Shown: positions 46,821-55,059 of the stretch, piece after piece | How the letters are laid out: every line of letters begins with the position of its first letter | Numbering within the stretch: the stretch's first letter is position 1 | NCBI GenBank assembly: GCA_963848525.1 | Contig: CAWKDZ010000003.1 | Location: forward strand, 124,001-188,000 | Reading direction: 5' to 3' | DNA from: JACCTU01 sp963848525 | GTDB lineage: Bacteria > Actinomycetota > Thermoleophilia > Gaiellales > Gaiellaceae | DNA length: 64,000 bases | Position numbers and translations under genes: made by a program | Notes under the pieces: model-generated | Told to the model about the DNA's origin: nothing | What the model saw: the letters and a program-made list of their open reading frames with translations, nothing else | Databases searched by the model: none

Positions 46821-49142
46821 ATGCCGAAACCGTTCAAGGGCACGATCAACCTCGACATCCGCGACTCGACGCCGGATTGGGAGGCCTTCCTCCCCGGGAA
46901 GGCGCCCGAGGGGGCGCCGAACGTTCTCGTCGTGCTCTACGACGACACCGGCTGCGCTGCGTGGTCGCCGTACGGCGGTCGGATCGAGATGCCGACGATG
47001 CAGCGGCTGGCCGACGAAGGTCTCACCTATGCGCAGTGGCACACGACGGCGCTCTGCTCGCCGACGCGCTCGGTCTTCCTCACGGGCCGCAATCACCACC
47101 AGAACGGGTTCGCGTCGATCTCGGAGACCTCGACCGGGTTCCCCGGCTACAACTCGCACATCCCGCGCGAGAACGCAACGATGGCGACCGTCCTGCGCGA
47201 CGCCGGCTGGAGCACGTTCTGGGTCGGCAAGAACCACAACACGCCGGTGGACGCGTGGACGATGGGCTCGTCGAAGAAGGACTGGCCGCTCGGGCTCGGG
47301 TACGACCGCTTCTACGGGTTCATCGGCGGCGAGACGAACCAGTGGTATCCCGACCTCGCCGAGGACAACCACTACATCGACCAGCCGTACGGCCCCGAGG
47401 ACGGCTACCACCTCTCGAAGGACCTCGCCGACAAGGCGCTCGAGTTCCTTCGGGACACGAAGCAGTCGGAGCCTGACAAGCCGTGGTACCTGTGGTTCTG
47501 CCCGGGCGCGAATCACGCGCCGCACCACGCGCCGCAGGAGTACATCGAGAAGTACAAGGGCCGGTTCGACGACGGCTACGACGCGTACCGCGAGTGGGTC
47601 CTGGCGCGGATGGTGGAGAAAGGGATCCTCCCCGAGGGGACCGAGCTCACGCCGACCAACCCGATGACGCCGGGGACGTTCAGCGCGGGCGACTCGATGC
47701 GGCCGTGGGACACGCTCTCCGACGAGGAAAAGCGGCTCTTTTCCCACATGGCAGAGGTCTTCGCGGGGTTCTCCGAGTACACCGACGCGCAGGTCGGCCG
47801 GATCGTCGACTACCTCGAGGAGTCGGGGCAGCTCGAGAACACGCTGATCCTCTACTGCGCCGACAACGGCGCGTCGGGCGAGGGGAGCCCGAACGGCTCG
47901 GTCAACGAGAACAAGTTCTTCAACGCATGGCCCGACACGATCGAGGACAACTTGGCCCTCGCGGACAAGCTCGGCGGGCCGGACACGTACAACCACTACC
48001 CGACGGGCTGGGCGGTCGCCTTCTCGACGCCGTACCGGATGTTCAAGCGCTACTCGTACCAGGGCGGCGTCTGCGACCCGCTCGTGATCCACTGGCCGAA
48101 GGGGATCGAGGCGAAGGGGGAGGTGCGCCAGCAGTACCACCACTGCACCGACATCGTCCCGACGATCCTCGACTGCTGCGGCGTGGACATGCCGGAGGTC
48201 GTCGAGGGCTACGAGCAGGTGCCGCTGCCCGGCGTCTCGATGCGCTACTCGTTCGACTCGGCCGACGCGCCGACCACGAAGGAGACCCAGTACTACGAGA
48301 TGCTCGGGACGCGCGGCATCTGGCACAAGGGCTGGAAGGCGGTCGCCGAGCACGGGCCGGTCCCGCTCAATCTCGGCAAGTTCGACGAGGACCGGTGGCA
48401 GCTGTTCCACACCGACGAGGACCGCTCGGAAGCACGCGACCTCGCTGACCAGCATCCGGACAAGCTCGAGGAGCTCAAGGCGCTCTGGCTCGAGGAGGCG
48501 AAGAAGTTCGACGTCCTCCCGCTGAACGACCTCGGGATCATCGAGTTCCGCGCGCTCGAGTACGAGATCGCGGTGCCCGAGAGCGGGCAGTACACGTATT
48601 ACCCCGGCACCGCGGAGGTCCCGGAAGCGTCCGCCGCGAACACGATCAACGTCTCGTACAGGATCCTCGCCGAGGTCGAGTTCACCGAGGACTCCGAGGG
48701 CGTGATCGTCGCGCAGGGCTCGCGCTTCGGCGGCTTCTCGCTCTTCGTCAAGAACGGGCAGCTCATGTACGTCTACAACTTCCTCGGCATCCCGCCGGAG
48801 CAGAGGATCGCCGCCGACGCGCCGACCTCAGGCACGCACATCGTCGGCGTCGACTTCGCGAAGGAGCGAGTCGGCGAGTACCACGAGCCGCACGGGACGC
48901 TGAAGCTCTACGTCGACGACGACGTCGTCGCCGAGGACGAGATCCGGACGATCGCGTCGCGCTACAGCCTGTGCGGCGAGGGGCTCTGCATCGGCTACGA
49001 CGGAGGCGACGCGGTCAGCTCGGAGTACACGCCGAAGTTCGAGTTCACGGGCGGCAGGATCGTGAAGGTCGTCTTCGACGTCGCCGGCGACGCGTACATC
49101 GACGTCGAGCGGGAGCTCGCAGCCGCAATCGCGCGCGACTAG
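46821..49142 (+). CDS. Arylsulfatase (intact)
   Basis: 773 residues from ATG 46821, with GGAGG about 9 bases upstream. It has VLVVLYDDTGCAAWSPYGG, the formylglycine motif CSPTRSVFLTGRNHHQNGF, FCPGANHAPHHAPQEY, LYCADNGASGEGSPNG and, after about residue 590, a C-terminal beta-sandwich domain with VIVAQGSRFGGFSLFVKNG. The second Asp of the usual DDxGFG metal motif is replaced by the DDTGC form. The gene ends 6 bases before the formylglycine-generating enzyme, so enzyme and activator are cotranscribed. It is a relative of sulfatase 1 at 37570. The sulfate ester cut is unknown. Confidence 0.93.
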   Translation: MPKPFKGTINLDIRDSTPDWEAFLPGKAPEGAPNVLVVLYDDTGCAAWSPYGGRIEMPTMQRLADEGLTYAQWHTTALCSPTRSVFLTGRNHHQNGFASISETSTGFPGYNSHIPRENATMATVLRDAGWSTFWVGKNHNTPVDAWTMGSSKKDWPLGLGYDRFYGFIGGETNQWYPDLAEDNHYIDQPYGPEDGYHLSKDLADKALEFLRDTKQSEPDKPWYLWFCPGANHAPHHAPQEYIEKYKGRFDDGYDAYREWVLARMVEKGILPEGTELTPTNPMTPGTFSAGDSMRPWDTLSDEEKRLFSHMAEVFAGFSEYTDAQVGRIVDYLEESGQLENTLILYCADNGASGEGSPNGSVNENKFFNAWPDTIEDNLALADKLGGPDTYNHYPTGWAVAFSTPYRMFKRYSYQGGVCDPLVIHWPKGIEAKGEVRQQYHHCTDIVPTILDCCGVDMPEVVEGYEQVPLPGVSMRYSFDSADAPTTKETQYYEMLGTRGIWHKGWKAVAEHGPVPLNLGKFDEDRWQLFHTDEDRSEARDLADQHPDKLEELKALWLEEAKKFDVLPLNDLGIIEFRALEYEIAVPESGQYTYYPGTAEVPEASAANTINVSYRILAEVEFTEDSEGVIVAQGSRFGGFSLFVKNGQLMYVYNFLGIPPEQRIAADAPTSGTHIVGVDFAKERVGEYHEPHGTLKLYVDDDVVAEDEIRTIASRYSLCGEGLCIGYDGGDAVSSEYTPKFEFTGGRIVKVVFDVAGDAYIDVERELAAAIARD

Positions 49143-49147
49143 CGACG

Positions 49148-50035
49148 TTGGACGCACGCGAAGGAATGGCCTGGATCCCAGAGGGGGCGTTCCTGATGGG
49201 CTCCGAGGACTTCTACCCCGACGAGCGACCGGTCCGCGAGGTCGCGGTCGAGGGCTTCTGGATCGACGCGCAGGCCGTCACCGCCGCGGAGTACCGCCGG
49301 TTCGTGCGCGAGACCGGCTACGTGACCGTGGCCGAGCGGCCGCTCGACCCGGCCGACTACCCGGACGCCGACCCGGAGCTGCTCGTGCCCGGGTCGCTCG
49401 TGTTCAGGGGAACCACCGGCCCGGTGCCGCTGAACGACGCCCGCAACTGGTGGGAGTACGTTCCCGGTGCGTACTGGAAGAAGCCCGGCGGTCCGGGCAC
49501 GACGATCAACGGGCGTGACCGGCACCCGGTCGTCCAGGTCGCCTACGAGGACGCCGAGGCGTACGCCACGTGGGCGGGCAAGCAGCTGCCGACGGAGTCC
49601 GAGTGGGAGTACGCCGCGCGCGGCGGGCTCGAGGGTGCCGCCTTCGCCTGGGGCGACGAGCACTTTCCGGGCGGAGAGCCGATGGCGAACAGCTGGCAGG
49701 GCGAGTTCCCCTGGCAGAACCTCAAGCACGACGGCTTCGAGGGAACGGCGCCGGTCGGCAGCTTCCCGCAGAACGGCTACGGCCTCTACGACATGACCGG
49801 GAACACCTGGGAGTGGACGAGCGACTGGTTCACGGCCAACGGTGACGGCCGCGAAAGCCCCTGCTGCGCGCCGCCGACGCTTCCGGGTGAGCGGTTCCCG
49901 CGCAAGGTGATCAAGGGCGGCTCGCACCTCTGCGCGCCGAGCTACTGCCTGCGCTACCGGCCCGCGGCCCGGCAAGGCGAGACGATCGACACCGCCACGA
50001 GCCACATCGGCTTTCGCTGCGTGGTGCGACCCTGA
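49148..50035 (+). CDS. Formylglycine-generating enzyme (sulfatase-modifying factor)
   Basis: 295 residues from TTG 49148, or 290 from ATG 49166. The FGE fold is shown by MAWIPEGAFLMGSEDFYPDE, HPVVQVAYEDAEAYATWAGK, LPTESEWEYAARGG and NTWEWTSDWF; the copper-binding catalytic pair is in GGSHLCAPSYCLRYRP, as in human SUMF1. It oxidises the Cys in CxPxR of sulfatases. It directly follows sulfatase 2 and probably also serves sulfatase 1. GAAGGA abuts the ATG, too close for a ribosome site, so the TTG start or translational coupling is likely. Confidence 0.93.
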   Translation: MDAREGMAWIPEGAFLMGSEDFYPDERPVREVAVEGFWIDAQAVTAAEYRRFVRETGYVTVAERPLDPADYPDADPELLVPGSLVFRGTTGPVPLNDARNWWEYVPGAYWKKPGGPGTTINGRDRHPVVQVAYEDAEAYATWAGKQLPTESEWEYAARGGLEGAAFAWGDEHFPGGEPMANSWQGEFPWQNLKHDGFEGTAPVGSFPQNGYGLYDMTGNTWEWTSDWFTANGDGRESPCCAPPTLPGERFPRKVIKGGSHLCAPSYCLRYRPAARQGETIDTATSHIGFRCVVRP

Positions 50036-50763
50036 GCGGCGCGTTCTTCTGGGGACTGTTCGCCGGGTCGTCGCTGATCCTCGGCGGAATCGCCGCGCTC
50101 ACACTGCCGATCCGCGAGCGCCTGCTCGGCTGGATCATGGCGTTCGGCGCCGGCGTGCTGATCAGCGCGGTGGCCTACGAGCTCGTTGCCGAGGCCTACG
50201 AGACGTCGGCCGGATCGGGCGCGCTCGCCTTGGGCCTCGCGTCCGGGGCGCTGATGTTCTTCGTCGGCGACACGCTGATCGATCGGATGGGCGGCGACAA
50301 GCGCAAATCGATGACGCACACCGCCGTCGCGGGCTCCGGCCTCGCGATCGTGCTCGGCATCGTGCTCGACGGCATCCCCGAGTCCGCCGTGATCGGTCTC
50401 GGGCTGCTCGAAGGGACGGGCGTCAGCATCGCGGTGATCGCGGCGGTGTTCCTGTCGAACCTGCCCGAGGCGATCGCCGCGACGACGGGACTGCGGTCGG
50501 GCGGCTGGGCGTCGCGCAGGATCATGGGTCTGTGGGTGCTGGTGGCGCTCGTCTCCGGCCTCGCGTCCCTGCTGGGCTACGCGCTCTTCGACTCCGCCGG
50601 CCCGGACGCGGTCGCGTTCGTGCTGGCGTTCGCCGGCGGGGCGATCCTGACGATGCTGGCCGACACGATGATGCCCGAGGCGTACGAGCACGGCGGCAAG
50701 CTCGTCGGCCTGTTGACCACGCTCGGGTTCGTCGTCTCGTTCGCGCTGACCACCCTGGAGTAA
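50032..50763 (+). CDS. ZIP-family metal transporter
   Basis: 243 residues if translation starts at CTG 50032 in the CTGA overlap with the preceding stop; the first ATG (50137) would delete the first helix (FFWGLFAGSSLILGGIAAL). Seven to eight helices are visible, with the metal-site sequences IVLGIVLDGIPESAVIG and FLSNLPEAIAATTGL, the H/N/E-type pair of helices 4 and 5. It probably imports zinc, iron or manganese into the cytoplasm. No regulator is adjacent. Confidence 0.88.
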   Translation: MSGAFFWGLFAGSSLILGGIAALTLPIRERLLGWIMAFGAGVLISAVAYELVAEAYETSAGSGALALGLASGALMFFVGDTLIDRMGGDKRKSMTHTAVAGSGLAIVLGIVLDGIPESAVIGLGLLEGTGVSIAVIAAVFLSNLPEAIAATTGLRSGGWASRRIMGLWVLVALVSGLASLLGYALFDSAGPDAVAFVLAFAGGAILTMLADTMMPEAYEHGGKLVGLLTTLGFVVSFALTTLE

Positions 50764-50877
50764 CGGGCCGCCGACCTGTTTAGGCAGGGGCTCGCCGGGT
50801 AGGAGCCTGCTGCCGGATCCCTTGTGGGGAACGGCGTCCGAGGAGCTAGCGCGTAACGACGCGCACAAAAGGGGGAG

Positions 50878-51117
50878 ATGGCTTTGCTCGACCAGCAGAC
50901 GAAGCAGCAGATTCAGCAGCAGTTCCAGCAGATCAAGCCGCAGCTCAAGCAGCGGTTCCCGGATCTGCAGGACCAGGATCTGCAGAAGGCGCAGAGCGAC
51001 CCGGACCAGCTCGTCAAGGCAGTCGCCCAGAGTTCCGGGCAGGACGTGCAGCAGATCGAGCAGCAGCTGATGCAGCTCGTTCGGCAGCAGTCCCAGCAGT
51101 CGCCGTCGCAGAGCTGA
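50878..51117 (+). CDS. Small Gln-rich CsbD-like protein
   Basis: 79 residues from ATG 50878; the run AAAAGGGGGAG ends close to the start and includes the ribosome site. About 17 glutamines, no Cys or Trp. The pattern LKQRFPDLQDQDLQKAQSDP and DQLVKAVAQ resembles the CsbD stress-protein fold. It is flanked by a strong hairpin terminator, so it forms its own transcription unit. The identification with CsbD is tentative. Confidence 0.75.
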   Translation: MALLDQQTKQQIQQQFQQIKPQLKQRFPDLQDQDLQKAQSDPDQLVKAVAQSSGQDVQQIEQQLMQLVRQQSQQSPSQS

Positions 51118-51131
51118 TCGGCACGAGCACG

Positions 51132-51163
51132 GGAGACGGCGGACCTAGCGGTCCGCCGTCTCC
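51132..51163 (+). terminator. Perfect 14-bp hairpin after the CsbD-like gene
   Basis: Arms 51132-51145 and 51150-51163 pair perfectly around a 4-base TAGC loop, starting 15 bases past the stop codon. There is no following T tract, the same style as the hairpin at 10121. Confidence 0.7.
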
Positions 51164-51170
51164 GCTCTGC

Positions 51171-51205
51171 CACGAGCAAGCTCGTCGGCCTGCTGACCAT
51201 GCTGG
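51171..51205 (+). repeat. Decayed copy of the ZIP gene 3' region
   Basis: The stretch from about 51171 (gagcaagctcgtcggcctgc and on) matches the ZIP coding sequence near 50693-50725 (GGKLVGLLTT) at about 27 of 31 positions but is out of any gene. It looks like a short relic of a duplicated or replaced transporter gene. Confidence 0.4.
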
Positions 51206-51244
51206 CTTGGCGAATGGACGTCGGCGGATCAGTATCCGCGGCAA

Positions 51245-52189
51245 ATGGATCTTCCGTTTGAGCTGCGCCAACTGCGGTATTTCGTCGCGGTCGCGGAGGA
51301 GTTGCACTTCGGGCGCGCTGCAGAGCGTCTGCACATGTCTCAGTCGCCGCTGTCGCGCGCGATCCGCGAATTGGAGCGTGAGCTCGGGCTCGTGCTTTTC
51401 GTCCGGACGACGCGACGCGTCGAGTTGACGCCGGCCGGCACCGCTCTGCTCGAGCGCGCGCGGCGGGCGCTTGCCGAGATCGACGCTGCGGTCGACGACG
51501 CGCGTAGCGCCGCACAGCCGGATCGTGGCGTACTTGCCGTGGGGTACACGCCGTTCAGCCTCTCCCAGGCGACGCAGATCGTCGCAGAGATACAGAGGCA
51601 GCGTCCCGAGCTCCAGCTTCGGCTGGAGGAGGACGTGACGCCGGACCTCCTGCGGCGTGTCGCCGGCCACTGGCTGACCGCGGCGGCCGTGCTCGAGATG
51701 CCGGCCGCGGCGCGACGCTACGGCGTTCGCATCGACGCGCTCAAGGACGAGCCGCTTCTCGCCGCGCTCCCGGCGACCCACCGTAACGCCGACGCAGACG
51801 CGATTCCGATCGGCGCGTTCGCCGCGGAGCGTGTCTTGTTGCCGCGCGAACCAGCCGGGCGGGCGTTCAACACGTGGCTCCGTGCGGTTGTGAGGGCAGC
51901 AGGATTCGAGCTCGAGCGGACGCTCGAGACCCTCAGCGCTCCCTGGGATCGACGTCTGCTGCCCGTCGCGAACGGCGAGGCGGTCTCCGTAGTCGTCGGT
52001 GAGTGGGTGCGAGAGGCGATTCCCGGTGTCGCTGCCGTCCCGTTCGATCCGCCGCTGAGCCTGCCGCTCGATCTCGCGTCGTCCTCGACCGACGGCGCGG
52101 AGTTGCTGGTAGAGACCGCGCTTCGCCTTCGAGATGCCGAAGGCTGGCTGACCCAGCGGCCCGTGCGGACCGAGCTGCCGAGCGATTGA
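51245..52189 (+). CDS. LysR-family transcriptional regulator
   Basis: 314 residues from ATG 51245. The N-terminal winged helix is textbook: MDLPFELRQLRYFVAVAEEL, HFGRAAERLHMSQSPLSRAI and RELERELGLVLFVRTTRRVE, followed by the linker helix and a periplasmic-binding-like sensor domain from about residue 90. LysR regulators bind a small effector and usually control a divergent or nearby gene. Here the downstream hydrolase at 52289 is on the same strand, so the target is not obvious. Confidence 0.93.
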   Translation: MDLPFELRQLRYFVAVAEELHFGRAAERLHMSQSPLSRAIRELERELGLVLFVRTTRRVELTPAGTALLERARRALAEIDAAVDDARSAAQPDRGVLAVGYTPFSLSQATQIVAEIQRQRPELQLRLEEDVTPDLLRRVAGHWLTAAAVLEMPAAARRYGVRIDALKDEPLLAALPATHRNADADAIPIGAFAAERVLLPREPAGRAFNTWLRAVVRAAGFELERTLETLSAPWDRRLLPVANGEAVSVVVGEWVREAIPGVAAVPFDPPLSLPLDLASSSTDGAELLVETALRLRDAEGWLTQRPVRTELPSD

Positions 52190-52288
52190 GTCGCTTCCGG
52201 TCTCGGTCGGTGCGCCGATCGGACTTTCTCGTCGGCATGCGCGTTACCTAGCGTCGCCGAGGACTACTCGACTGAACAGGAGGCAGAC

Positions 52289-53137
52289 GTGACCAGCACC
52301 CGCACCGAAAGCGACCGGATCCCGCTGATGTTGATCCACGGCGCGTGGCTCTCTTCACGCAGCTGGGAGAGCTTCGCCGAGTACTTCGAGCAGCGCGGCT
52401 TCGCCGTCTCCGCTCCCGAGTGGCCGCGCAAGCACGGAGGCGTCGAGGAACTGAGAGAGGACGCCGAGGCGCTCGAGGGCCTCGGCATCGCCGAGATCGT
52501 CGAGCACTACGAAGCGCTGATCCGCGAGCTCGACCAGCCACCGGTGCTGGTCGGCCACTCCTTCGGCGGTCTGATCGTCGAGCTGCTGCTCGATCGCGGC
52601 CTCGGGCGCGCCGGCGTGGCGCTCAGCCCGGCCCCGCCCAAAGGCATCCTCGTGCTCCCGTTCTCGTCACTGAAGGCAGCCGCTCCCGCGCTTGCGCATC
52701 CCTCGAAGTGGCATGGGGTCGTGGCGCTGACGCCGGAGGAGTTCACCTACGCATTCGTGAACACGTTCTCTCCCGAGCAGGCCGCCGCCGCGTACGAGCG
52801 CTACGCCGTTCCCGAGACGGGCCAGATCCTGTACGAGGCAGGCTTCGCCAACTTCCACCTCCACCCGCCGACGGAGGTCCACTTCAAGAACGACCAGCGG
52901 GCGCCGCTGCTGATCGTCGGCGCGGAGAAGGACCACACGGTGCCCGCCAAGGTGTCCCGCGCGCAGTACAAGAAGTACGAGCGCTCGCAGGCGGCGACGG
53001 AGTACCTCGAGTTCGAGGGCAGGCCGCACCTGTTCATGGTCGGCGAAGGCTGGGACGAGGTCGCGGGGGCAATCGACAGCTGGCTCGACGGCGTGCTCGA
53101 AGCTCCCGAGCGTGCACCGCGTGAGGCGATGGCGTAG
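52289..53137 (+). CDS. Alpha/beta hydrolase
   Basis: 282 residues from GTG 52289, with CAGGAGG 6 bases upstream. It has LMLIHGAWLSSRSWESFAEY (oxyanion region), VLVGHSFGGLIVELLLDRG (nucleophile Ser in GHSFG), LIVGAEKDHTVPAK (acid) and FEGRPHLFMVGEGWDE (His). Between about residues 110 and 190 lies a helical cap. The substrate is unknown. It is close to the FMN reductase gene that starts only 3 bases after its stop. Confidence 0.92.
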   Translation: MTSTRTESDRIPLMLIHGAWLSSRSWESFAEYFEQRGFAVSAPEWPRKHGGVEELREDAEALEGLGIAEIVEHYEALIRELDQPPVLVGHSFGGLIVELLLDRGLGRAGVALSPAPPKGILVLPFSSLKAAAPALAHPSKWHGVVALTPEEFTYAFVNTFSPEQAAAAYERYAVPETGQILYEAGFANFHLHPPTEVHFKNDQRAPLLIVGAEKDHTVPAKVSRAQYKKYERSQAATEYLEFEGRPHLFMVGEGWDEVAGAIDSWLDGVLEAPERAPREAMA

Positions 53138-53140
53138 AAA

Positions 53141-53848
53141 GTGCAGATGCCCAAGCTGACGATCGTCGGGCTGGGCGGCTCGATGGCGAGCAGTTCCAAG
53201 AGCCGCGCCGCCCTGGTGACGGCGCTCGAGGGAGCCGCGAGCGCCGGCGCTCGGACCCAGCTGCTCGACATCCACCAGCTCGACTTGCCGATGTACAACC
53301 CCGAGGACAACGAGCCGACCGACGCAGCAGCGAGCTTGCTCGAAGCGTGTCACGCGGCGGACGGGATGCTCTGGAGCAGCCCGATGTATCAGGGGACGAT
53401 CTCCGGCGCACTCAAGAACGCGCTCGACTGGTTGGACCTGCTCGCCGGCCGTGACCCGCCGTTTCTCCACGACAAGGTAATCGGGCTGATCAGCACCGCC
53501 GGTGGAACTCAAGGGTTGCAGGCGATCAACACGATGGAGTTCGCCGTTCGCGCGCTCCGCGGCTGGGCCGTCCCCTACGTCGTGCCCGTGGGTGCGGCGT
53601 CGCGCGTCTTCGATCGCGCGGGCCAGATTCAAGATCAAGCAGTCGAGCTGCAGCTGAAAACGCTCGGCGGCGAGGTCGTCCGCGTCGCCGAGCGGTTCGC
53701 TGCCGACGATTCCCTGCATCGGCAGCACGAGTGTGCGCAGGCGGCTGAACGCGCGGCGACCGTTGGCAATCAGCCGCCCGACGAGCCCCCGGAGACGGCG
53801 GCCGTCGAGCCGGCCGCCGTGCCGCCGGCGTCGACTGCGAGCCTGTGA
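53141..53848 (+). CDS. NADPH-dependent FMN reductase-like flavoprotein
   Basis: 235 residues from GTG 53141 (ATG 53147 possible). Flavodoxin-like fold: LTIVGLGGSMASSSKSRAAL, IHQLDLPMYNPEDNEP, DGMLWSSPMYQGTISGALKN and STAGGTQGLQAINTMEFAVR. The last about 40 residues are Pro/Ala/Glu-rich and probably disordered. Family members reduce flavins, quinones, chromate or azo dyes. It starts 3 bases after the hydrolase stop, so the two are cotranscribed. Confidence 0.88.
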   Translation: MQMPKLTIVGLGGSMASSSKSRAALVTALEGAASAGARTQLLDIHQLDLPMYNPEDNEPTDAAASLLEACHAADGMLWSSPMYQGTISGALKNALDWLDLLAGRDPPFLHDKVIGLISTAGGTQGLQAINTMEFAVRALRGWAVPYVVPVGAASRVFDRAGQIQDQAVELQLKTLGGEVVRVAERFAADDSLHRQHECAQAAERAATVGNQPPDEPPETAAVEPAAVPPASTASL

Positions 53849-53877
53849 ACGACGAGAGCTGAGAAGAGCAGCAGTCG

Positions 53878-53919
53878 CAGCTCTTCCTCGGTGAGGGCAC
53901 GATCAAGACGCACGTATAA
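53878..53919 (+). pseudogene. Remnant of a LuxR-type helix-turn-helix
   Basis: Reading from 53878 gives QLFLGEGTIKTHV followed by a stop, a fragment of the NarL/LuxR recognition helix (EGTIKTHV). The continuing sequence in the next frame (VSILG) also matches, but no other part of a response regulator is present. It is probably a relic of a deleted regulator gene. Confidence 0.45.
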
Positions 53920-53991
53920 GTGTCGATCCTGGGCTGACGCGTTCGTGGTCCTTAAGCAAGGCTGGACACCGACCGACGGGAGGAAGCGACG

Positions 53992-54339
53992 ATGCAATTC
54001 CTGATGCTGGTCTGCTGGGACACCGAGGACATGAACGCCCTGACCGAGCCCGACCCGAACGACGCGAGAGACGACGAGAGCTTTCCCTGGCTCGACGACC
54101 TCCAGGCGCGCGGCAAGTGGGTTACCGGCGACCAGCTCGCGCCGCCGCGACGCGCCCGCTCCGTCCGCGTTCGCGATGGTAAGGCGAGCGTCACCGATGG
54201 CCCGTTCGCCGAGACCAAGGAGGCGGTCGGCGGGTTCGACCTGATCGAGGCGGACAGCCTGGAGGAAGCGGTCGAGATCGCGGCCGGGCACCCGGTCGCA
54301 CAGATCGGGACGATCGAGGTCCGGCCCCTCTGGGGGTAG
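53992..54339 (+). CDS. YCII/DGPF-domain protein
   Basis: 115 residues from ATG 53992, with GGGAGGAAG upstream. It begins MQFLMLVCWDTEDMNA and has the DGPF signature VTDGPFAETKEAVGGFDLI. Unlike the pair at 11-12.5 kb it has no sigma factor next to it. Function unknown. Confidence 0.9.
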   Translation: MQFLMLVCWDTEDMNALTEPDPNDARDDESFPWLDDLQARGKWVTGDQLAPPRRARSVRVRDGKASVTDGPFAETKEAVGGFDLIEADSLEEAVEIAAGHPVAQIGTIEVRPLWG

Positions 54340-54343
54340 TGAC

Positions 54344-55018
54344 CTACGAGAGGCCGGAGATCGCGTCGCCGATCAGCTTGACGCCGATCACGACCAGCAG
54401 CACGGCCATCACGACTGCGTTGTTCTGCACCATCCACGTCTTCAGGCGCTCGAGCAGCGGACCTGCACGGTCGCCGAGCGCGAAGAAGATGACGGCCGGT
54501 GCGGCGACGCCGGCCGACGCGATGATCGTGAAGACCATCCAGGCGACGGCTTGCTCGCCGGCCGGGATACCCGTCTGCGCGACGGCAGCGGCCCCGGCGA
54601 CGATCAGCAGCAGGTTCTTCGGATTGAGAGCCGACAAGACGACGCCGGCTCCTCCGGCCTTGACCGGCGTGAAGGCGTCGAGCGCTCCCATCCACTTCGG
54701 CGTTGCGGCTTCCTCGCCGTCGTGCGGTCGCCCGCGCCATTGACGGAGCGCGACGAGCAGGAGCAGGACGCCGAGCAGTAGCTTCAGCCAGCTCACCCAG
54801 TCGGCTGGAGCGCCGTCCTCGTGCGCGCCGGCGCCCCCGGCGACGACGAGCAGGATCGCGCCGGCTCCCAGGACGCCCGCCACCCAGCCGAGCAGGAACG
54901 CCGGGCCGTTCACGCGGCCGCGCGCGCTGACCAGCATCAGCACCATCGCGACGATCGGGAGAGGGCTGATCGCGACGCCGACCGCGCTCGGGAGCAGCTC
55001 GCCGATCGCTCTGCCCAT
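54344..55018 (-). CDS. GAP-family (LysE-like) membrane protein
   Basis: 224 residues from ATG 55018. Six helices with ISPLPIVAMVLMLVSARGR, FLLGWVAGVLGAGAILL, SALNPKNLLLIVAGAAAVAQ and the late helix IVFTIIASAG-type segment. The PxN signature PKN matches the GAP/LysE class, which in mycobacteria includes peptidoglycolipid exporters. Only 41 bases separate its start from the divergent SulP start. Confidence 0.85.
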   Translation of the reverse strand: MGRAIGELLPSAVGVAISPLPIVAMVLMLVSARGRVNGPAFLLGWVAGVLGAGAILLVVAGGAGAHEDGAPADWVSWLKLLLGVLLLLVALRQWRGRPHDGEEAATPKWMGALDAFTPVKAGGAGVVLSALNPKNLLLIVAGAAAVAQTGIPAGEQAVAWMVFTIIASAGVAAPAVIFFALGDRAGPLLERLKTWMVQNNAVVMAVLLVVIGVKLIGDAISGLS

Positions 55019-55059
55019 GCTCGCAGGCGATCGTCGCACAGCGGCATACACTCGCGCGC

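Noticed and set aside
46788..48455. Long open frame (555 codons) antisense to the sulfatase
   Set aside because: High G+C creates long antisense frames; composition is Arg/Val/Leu-rich with no motif, and the sense strand carries a clear sulfatase.
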